64,000 nt of DNA, taken from Burkholderiaceae bacterium (GTDB taxonomy: Bacteria; Pseudomonadota; Gammaproteobacteria; Burkholderiales; Burkholderiaceae_C). Under the pieces are notes generated by a model that searched no databases, was not told the origin of the DNA, and was given only the letters and a program-made list of their open reading frames with translations. Positions 58,991 through 64,000 of this stretch are shown one piece after another. Made by a program: the position numbers and the translations under genes. The DNA lies in contig JACKLO010000011.1 of the NCBI GenBank assembly GCA_024235915.1, forward strand, positions 331,052 to 395,051, written 5' to 3'. Each line of letters opens with the position of its first letter. Position 1 is the first letter of the stretch.

Positions 58991-60985
58991 TCACGACAGT
59001 TCGAACTGCGCGATCTTGTGCAGCAGGCGGTCACCGTGCGATTGCAGTTGGCCGGACGCGTCGGCCAACTGCCGCACCAGGCGCAGGTTTTCGTCCGCAC
59101 CCTGGCTGATGTCGACCAGATTGGCCTTCAAGGCCGTGGCCTGGTCCTTGCCGTCGCGGGACATGGCCGCCACCCGCTCGACAGCCTCATGGATGGCGTC
59201 GATCTGTCCATCGCTTTCGGACAGGGCTGCGGTGGTTTCCTGGACCAAGGCCCCGCAGGCCTCGACGTCCTGGCCAGACCGGCTGACGATGTCGCCGATC
59301 TTGCGTGAGGCGTCGGCGCTGCGCAGCGCCAGGCTGCGCACCTCCTGCGCCACGGTGGCAAAACCGCGGCCGGCCTCGCCGGCCTTGCTGGCTTCCACCG
59401 AGGCATTGAGTGCCAGGATGTTGGTGCGGAAGGCGATCCCGTCGATCACCCGCACGATGTCGCCGATTTCTCGGCTGTTGACGCGCAGTTGGTCCATGCG
59501 CTGGTTCAGGCGCCCCATGTGCTTGCGGTTGCGGGCCGACGCCAGGCGCAGGCCCTGCACCCGGTCGACCACCTGCTCGATGTCACGGCCACAGGCCGTG
59601 AGCTCCCGGGCATAACGCTCCACACCGTCGAGCACCGTGGCGAGATTCTGCGCCGCTTCGGTGTTGCGGCGGGACAGGTCGGCATTGCCATGTGCCACCG
59701 TCTGCGTGGCCTGGTTCACCGCGGCGGCACTCTGGTGCACCGAGGCCAGCAGGTCGGACAGCCGCACCAGGGCGCGGGTCATGTCGCGCATGGTCTGCGC
59801 CACCTCGTCGTCGCCACGGGGCTCCAGCCGCGCCGTCAGCTTGCCGTCCGCCATGCGTTCCATCTGGATTGAGAGCTGGCGCAGCCCGCCATTCATCACC
59901 AGGAAGAAGCTGTAGACGATGAAGCCGGCGGCCACCAGGCAGACGGCCACCATGATGGCCACACCGTCCCGCGCCTGGCGGGCGTTGTCCATGGCGTCAC
60001 CCAAGGCCGCTTCCAGCCGCTGGGTCAGGCTGCTACGAAGCCCGGCCACCTCTTCGCGTGCCGCGTTGTAGAGCGCGGCATTGCGCTGGGCGTCGACCAG
60101 GCCCCCATGGCCCAGTGCTTCGGCACGTGTCCAGTCCAGGTAGCGGCGGGTGGCCTCCAGATGCGGCCGCGGTGCCGTCGACGTGCCACCCTCCAGCAAG
60201 TCGACCGGACGCTGAACCTGGTTCCACAGGCGCTGGACTTCGCCAAACGTGATGGCGGCCCGGACCACATGCTCGGTCACCGGGGCCGCGGCCTCCTCGG
60301 CCAGGCCCAGCACCGCCCGCCGCAGCAGGGCCAGCGAGGTCTGCAGCGTCGGAAGGTCGCCCAGGGCGAGATCGGCCATGGCGCTTTGCGCCCCGTCACG
60401 GCTGGCCTGGGCCTGGATGGCGGCGACGGCGTCGTGTCGGAGTGACTGGGTGGCCAGCAGCGCCTGGGCATCGATCGGCCGTCGGGCGTCGTAGGGCAGG
60501 TCCTGGGCCTGGACGGCACGCTCGACCGCGGCGCGTGCGCGTTCCCAGCTGGCGCCCAGGTTCAGACCACTGGCCAGTGCCGCCTGGGTGGCCTGAACCA
60601 GCCGGGCATGCGCCGCCACGCGTTCGTCCTTCCCCGGCGTGCGGCCGGTCTCGAGGGCGCGGGCGCCACTGCCCAGTTCGACCCGCAGGTCAGACACCGC
60701 CGCCACCAGCCGCACGCCGGCCAGGCGCTGCTGCGACAGCTTGTAGGCCGCCTGGTACTGCAGCAGGAAGTTGACGCTCAGCGCCGCCAGCGGCAGGCCC
60801 AGGATGGCCAGCAGCAGCAAGACCTTGGCACGCACGCTGATGCGGCGCAGCGGCCGCACCCCCAAGGCCCAGATGCCGTGGTACGCGAAGAACTCGCGCC
60901 AACGGCCCTGCCCGGCAACCCGGGCACCCGGTGTCAAGGCAGAACGCAGGGTGGAAAGCGACAACAGCATGGCACTCCTCGGCAC
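58991..60985 (-). CDS. Methyl-accepting chemotaxis protein
   Basis: A 664-residue receptor. It has membrane helices at about 52-75 and 350-375, a periplasmic four-helix-type sensor between them, then a HAMP region (about 375-430) and a signalling domain. The kinase-contact tip reads IDGIAFRTNILALNASVEAS, shown as the core 'RTNILALNASVEA', followed by AGEAGRGFATVAQEVR. It lacks a C-terminal CheR/CheB pentapeptide. It is divergent from the second receptor gene. Confidence 0.93.
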   Translation of the reverse strand: MPRSAMLLSLSTLRSALTPGARVAGQGRWREFFAYHGIWALGVRPLRRISVRAKVLLLLAILGLPLAALSVNFLLQYQAAYKLSQQRLAGVRLVAAVSDLRVELGSGARALETGRTPGKDERVAAHARLVQATQAALASGLNLGASWERARAAVERAVQAQDLPYDARRPIDAQALLATQSLRHDAVAAIQAQASRDGAQSAMADLALGDLPTLQTSLALLRRAVLGLAEEAAAPVTEHVVRAAITFGEVQRLWNQVQRPVDLLEGGTSTAPRPHLEATRRYLDWTRAEALGHGGLVDAQRNAALYNAAREEVAGLRSSLTQRLEAALGDAMDNARQARDGVAIMVAVCLVAAGFIVYSFFLVMNGGLRQLSIQMERMADGKLTARLEPRGDDEVAQTMRDMTRALVRLSDLLASVHQSAAAVNQATQTVAHGNADLSRRNTEAAQNLATVLDGVERYARELTACGRDIEQVVDRVQGLRLASARNRKHMGRLNQRMDQLRVNSREIGDIVRVIDGIAFRTNILALNASVEASKAGEAGRGFATVAQEVRSLALRSADASRKIGDIVSRSGQDVEACGALVQETTAALSESDGQIDAIHEAVERVAAMSRDGKDQATALKANLVDISQGADENLRLVRQLADASGQLQSHGDRLLHKIAQFELS

Positions 60986-61033
60986 GCGTCCATCGGCGAC
61001 GCAGGGCTGCCCTGCGCGAATGACGCCTGTCTT

Positions 61034-61060
61034 CTATCGGCACCACCCCGACAACTTGAA
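61034..61060 (-). promoter_or_regulatory. Sigma-28-like promoter for the receptor at 58991
   Basis: On the minus strand, a GCCGATAG -10 (61041-61034) has TTCA 15 nt upstream (61060-61057), resembling TAAA-N15-GCCGATAA. The -35 match is poor. It lies 49 bp from the ATG. Confidence 0.4.
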
Positions 61061-61145
61061 GCGATTTTCGGCTTGTGTTGGCGCTAATAGCCAGATAAGC
61101 CATTTATTCGCATATCACCACGGCAAATCTCTTCTGATCAGCCGC

Positions 61146-61172
61146 TACAGCATTGCTGAGCCCTGCCGATAA
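61146..61172 (+). promoter_or_regulatory. Sigma-28-like promoter for the chemotaxis operon
   Basis: TACA (61146-61149), a 15-nt spacer, then a perfect GCCGATAA (61165-61172), 26 bp before the ATG at 61199. The consensus for FliA is TAAA-N15-GCCGATAA. Motility sigma-factor control of chemotaxis genes is expected. Confidence 0.6.
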
Positions 61173-61198
61173 CCCTGAGACCTCACGTTCGCCAAGCC

Positions 61199-62374
61199 AT
61201 GACCGAACACGTGCTGAACCTCGACGAACCTGCCGCGCCCCGGCTGGTCGACCGTCTGTGGCCGCGCCGACTGGCCGCCGGTGCCGCCATCGCCGCCGCG
61301 GCCGTGTTGGCGTGGACCGGCGGATGGCCGGGACTGCTGGGCCTGACATTGATGGGCGCCAGCGTATTCTGGTGGCGATCGGCGGGTGCCGACACGCCGA
61401 CGCCTGAGCCCACCGCAGAGTCCGCCGGGCCGAACGCCGGGCGTCATGGCGCCGAAGTCATGGTCACCCAGGTGGTGCCGGTGTGGAGCCGCCAGCTGGA
61501 ACTCACGCGCAACGCCGCCTCCGAGGGCGTCAGCGGCATCCTCAACAGCTTCGCCACCATTTCCGGCGCCCTGCACGATCTCACCGAGAAACTGCAGGCG
61601 CAGAACATCGCCGCCGAGCCTGGTGTGGTGGCCGACACCGTCGGGCGGGAGGCGGCCGCACTGGCGCCGCTGCTCGCGGCCAGCCAGCGGGCCTTTGCCC
61701 AGCGCGACGAAGCCTTCGCGACCCTGGCCCGCTGCGCCGAAAGCGTCACCGAGCTTCGACATCACGCCAAGACCGCCCGCGAACTCGCCCGCCACACGCG
61801 GCTGGTGGCCTTCAATGCCAGCATCGAATCGCAGCGCCGCGACAACGCCAGCCAGGCCCGGGACGACGGCCGGCAGGCCGTGGCCACCGAGATCCGCATG
61901 CTGGCCACGCGCATCGGCGAAACCGCCGACCGCATCGACACGCTGATCGCTGGTCTCGAAGGACCGCTCAACGAGGCCCATCGCCGCGGCGAGATGACGG
62001 ACAGCAGCAACGATGAACTGCGCCTGGAGATCGACCTCGCGGCACGCCAGGCCCTGCACACGCTGATCGGCAGCCTGGGTGCCGCACTGGCCGGTTCCGA
62101 CGACGTGGCGCAGACCGTGGCCATGCTGCGCAGCGAGCTGGACGACAGCTTCCTGCACTTCCAGTTCGGCGACCGTGTCAGCCAGATGCTGTCCATCGTG
62201 TCCAACGACATGGGCAACCTCGCGCAATGGCTAGCCGCGAACCCGACCGCCACGCAGAGCGACGCCGTGCGCTGGCTGGAAGCCCTGGAAGCGGCCTACA
62301 CGATGGAAGAGCAGCGCTCCGAGCACCACGGCAACGTGCACGTGCAGCAGAGCAGCGGCGTCGATTTTTTCTGA
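61199..62374 (+). CDS. Chemotaxis receptor-like membrane protein
   Basis: A 391-residue protein. Two close N-terminal membrane helices (about 25-60) have no sizeable periplasmic domain. A long helical cytoplasmic part follows, with a receptor-like region (HTRLVAFNASIESQ, ATEIRMLATRIGETADRID) and the C-terminus SSGVDFF. The tip is degenerate relative to standard MCPs, so it may sense cytoplasmic or membrane state or be an adaptor. It is the first gene of the cheY-STAS-cheA run. Confidence 0.75.
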   Translation: MTEHVLNLDEPAAPRLVDRLWPRRLAAGAAIAAAAVLAWTGGWPGLLGLTLMGASVFWWRSAGADTPTPEPTAESAGPNAGRHGAEVMVTQVVPVWSRQLELTRNAASEGVSGILNSFATISGALHDLTEKLQAQNIAAEPGVVADTVGREAAALAPLLAASQRAFAQRDEAFATLARCAESVTELRHHAKTARELARHTRLVAFNASIESQRRDNASQARDDGRQAVATEIRMLATRIGETADRIDTLIAGLEGPLNEAHRRGEMTDSSNDELRLEIDLAARQALHTLIGSLGAALAGSDDVAQTVAMLRSELDDSFLHFQFGDRVSQMLSIVSNDMGNLAQWLAANPTATQSDAVRWLEALEAAYTMEEQRSEHHGNVHVQQSSGVDFF

Positions 62375-62387
62375 GACGGGGAATCCC

Positions 62388-62753
62388 ATGAGCAAGACCG
62401 TGATGATCGTGGACGATTCGGGCAGCTTCCGAACCGTCGTCAAGCTGGCGCTGCAGAAGGCCGGCTACACCACCGTCGAGGCCATCGACGGCAAGGACGC
62501 CGTGGGCAAGCTCGACGGCCGCAAGCTCAACCTGATCGTCTGCGACGTGAACATGCCCAACATGGACGGGCTGTCATTCCTGCGGCATCTGAAGACGACC
62601 GGCAGCTACAAGTTCACCCCGGTGATCATGCTGACCACCGAGAGCCAGGACGCCAAGAAGGCCGAAGGCCGCGCCGCCGGTGCGCGCGCCTGGATCACCA
62701 AACCCTTCCAGCCTTCCCAGCTCGTGGACGCCGTCAACCGGCTCTGCGTCTGA
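62388..62753 (+). CDS. cheY: CheY-like response regulator
   Basis: A 121-residue single receiver. Acidic pair D9-D10 (IVDDSGSFR), phospho-acceptor Asp53 (VCDVNMPNMDG), Thr (MLTTES) and Lys (ITKPF) are all present. It probably carries the CheA signal to the flagellar motor or another output. It lies 13 bp after the receptor-like gene. Confidence 0.94.
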   Translation: MSKTVMIVDDSGSFRTVVKLALQKAGYTTVEAIDGKDAVGKLDGRKLNLIVCDVNMPNMDGLSFLRHLKTTGSYKFTPVIMLTTESQDAKKAEGRAAGARAWITKPFQPSQLVDAVNRLCV

Positions 62754-62772
62754 GACCTGCCTGCCCACCGCC

Positions 62773-63141
62773 GTGGCCGCTCCCACCGTCCTGCCGATCG
62801 ACGATTCGGCCGCCGTGCGCAGGCTCATGCGCATGGCGCTGGAACGCGCCGGCTACGCGGTGGCCGAGGCTTGCGATGGCGAGGACGCGATCGACCAGTT
62901 GGTGGCGGTGACCCCCGACGCCATCGTCTGCGACCTGGGCATGCCGCGTCTGGATGGGCTGGGCTTCCTGCGCTACCTGCGCCATCACCCCCGTCTGCGC
63001 CAGGTGTCGCTGCTGGTGCTGTCCACCGAATCACGGCAGACCGTCAAGGACCAGGCCCGGGTGCAAGTTGCCCAGGCCTTCCTCCAGAAACCCTGCCGGC
63101 CCGGCGACCTGATCGCGGCGATCCGCCGGCTTGTGCACTGA
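62773..63141 (+). CDS. Second single-domain response regulator
   Basis: A 122-residue receiver from a GTG at 62773. It carries IDDSAAVRRLM, Asp54 (VCDLGMPRLDG), Ser/Thr in LVLSTES and Lys in LQKPC. All phosphorylation residues are kept. It lies 19 bp after cheY and may act as a phosphate sink or drive a different output. Confidence 0.9.
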   Translation: MAAPTVLPIDDSAAVRRLMRMALERAGYAVAEACDGEDAIDQLVAVTPDAIVCDLGMPRLDGLGFLRYLRHHPRLRQVSLLVLSTESRQTVKDQARVQVAQAFLQKPCRPGDLIAAIRRLVH

Positions 63142-63148
63142 GACCCCC

Positions 63149-63421
63149 ATGGACACCCCTGCCTTGACCCTCGGCCCTGACCTCACCATCGGCTTCGCCG
63201 CCGCCTGGCGTGAAACCCTGGCCGACGCCGTGAACGGCGGCGGCGAAGTGGCCCTGAACCTTGCCGACGTCACCGACTTCGACAGTGCCGGTGTGCAACT
63301 GCTGCTGGCGGCCCGTCGCAGCCTGGCCGAACGTGGGCAGGCACTGCAGATCGTGGCCGCGTCGCCCGTGGTGCGCGACGGCCTGCAGGTCTTCGGCCTG
63401 CAGACCCTGCTGGCCGACTGA
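63149..63421 (+). CDS. STAS-domain protein
   Basis: A 90-residue anti-sigma-factor-antagonist-like domain. The conserved DFDSAGVQLLLAARR stretch has the Ser that is phosphorylated in SpoIIAA-type proteins. STAS proteins occur beside cheA in many chemotaxis-like clusters (a MlaB-type CheA-cluster protein). It starts 7 bp after the preceding regulator. Confidence 0.88.
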   Translation: MDTPALTLGPDLTIGFAAAWRETLADAVNGGGEVALNLADVTDFDSAGVQLLLAARRSLAERGQALQIVAASPVVRDGLQVFGLQTLLAD

Positions 63422-63433
63422 GGAGAGACCGCC

Positions 63434-64000
63434 ATGTCCGCCTACGACGACGACGCAGAGATCATCGCCGCCGCCCGCGCCGGCTTCCTCGACGAAGCGG
63501 CCGACATGCTGGCGCAGTTCGAGCAGGCCCTGCTGGTGATGGAGACCGCGCCCGAAGACGCCGAGAACCTGAACGCCGCCTTCCGCGCCGCCCACACCAT
63601 CAAGGGCACGGCCGGCCTGTTCGGCTGCGATGCCGTGGTGGTGTTCACGCACGAGGTCGAGACCCTGCTCGAAGGCCTGCGCAGCGGGCAGTTGCAGGTG
63701 AGCGACGACATCGTGGCTGCTCTGCTGCAGGGCCGCGACCAGATCGAGACCTTGATCGACGAGGTGCGCACCGGCCACACCGACCCGGCCGTGGCCGAGC
63801 GCAGCGTGCACCTCGGTGCAGAGATTCGCGCGCTCTACGGCGGCAGCAAGGGCACGCCGGCCAAACCGCAGGCCTCAGTCATCGGCGCCGCGGACACCAC
63901 CGCGGACGCAGGCGGTGCCGAGCCCTGCTGGCACCTGTCGCTGCGGTTCACCAAGGACGCCCTGCGCAACGGCCTCGATCCGCTGGCCTTCCTGCGATAC
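63434..64000 (+). CDS. cheA: Chemotaxis histidine kinase CheA, partial
   Basis: The first 189 residues, running off the right edge. The HPt domain (about 5-105) carries the phosphorylated His54 in AAHTIKGTAGLFG. A linker (about 110-145) leads to another domain starting WHLSLRF. The kinase, dimerisation and CheW-like domains would lie beyond the edge. GGAGAG lies upstream of the ATG at 63434. Confidence 0.92.
   Translation, partial: MSAYDDDAEIIAAARAGFLDEAADMLAQFEQALLVMETAPEDAENLNAAFRAAHTIKGTAGLFGCDAVVVFTHEVETLLEGLRSGQLQVSDDIVAALLQGRDQIETLIDEVRTGHTDPAVAERSVHLGAEIRALYGGSKGTPAKPQASVIGAADTTADAGGAEPCWHLSLRFTKDALRNGLDPLAFLRY

Overview
The window comes from a high-GC betaproteobacterium, most likely Burkholderiales of the Rubrivivax/Leptothrix/Ideonella type. 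The evidence is the conserved mltG-tmk-holB-pilZ-tatD gene order, DUF4936- and DUF3138-type proteins, PEP-CTERM proteins, very large multiheme cytochromes and a polyamine/chemotaxis gene content typical of that order. Family assignments were made by reading the sequence, without database searches.

Positions 1-14469 form an accessory defence island. It opens with the 5' part of a Wadjet jetA (DUF3375) running off the left edge. Next comes a divergent tyrosine recombinase / KfrA-N coiled-coil pair resembling the TnpS/TnpT cointegrate-resolution module of Tn4651-type Tn3 transposons. A complete type II CBASS operon follows (HNH-SAVED effector, CD-NTase, Cap2 E1/E2, Cap3 JAB) with a divergent WYL regulator (CapW type) and a palindromic operator between them. 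A decayed second tnpT 3' end lies beyond it, so the CBASS cassette is bracketed by tnpT ends. Then come a divergent pair, a HARE-HTH/PD-(D/E)XK nuclease-like protein and an XRE regulator. The island ends with a tiny (1,491 bp) tandemly repeated element that starts at a dif/XerCD-like site and is cut off exactly at the ccmI stop codon.

Positions 14470-27069 (all minus strand) are an extracellular-electron-transfer locus. From upstream to downstream it holds an atypical OmpR-type regulator, a b-type-cytochrome-like membrane protein, a 24-heme cytochrome, a 35-heme cytochrome built from nearly identical 480-bp tandem repeats, an outer-membrane beta-barrel protein, and a CcmF-CcmH-CcmI haem-ligation set. 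It resembles the porin-cytochrome clusters (PCC3 type) reported in neutrophilic Fe(II)-oxidising Betaproteobacteria.

Positions 27143-41459 are mostly housekeeping: ankyrin protein, TatD, PilZ, HolB, Tmk, MltG, YgfZ, DUF4936, a hotdog-thioesterase/GNAT fusion, an HSL-type esterase and an iron-dependent alcohol dehydrogenase. They also hold a GntR(YtrA)-ABC transporter operon flanked by two paralogous PEP-CTERM proteins, and isocitrate lyase.

Positions 41951-58489 are a polyamine locus: agmatinase, hemerythrin, an Lrp regulator, then one long plus-strand run. That run holds an aminotransferase, PuuB, PuuD, PuuA, SpuC, a PotFGHI-type ABC importer, a DUF3138 porin, PuuC and an EamA exporter. Together these could import putrescine across both membranes and degrade it by the gamma-glutamyl route. 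Positions 58553-64000 hold a small hypothetical protein and a chemotaxis cluster (two receptor-like proteins, two single-domain response regulators, STAS, partial CheA) with sigma-28-like promoter sequences between the divergent receptors.
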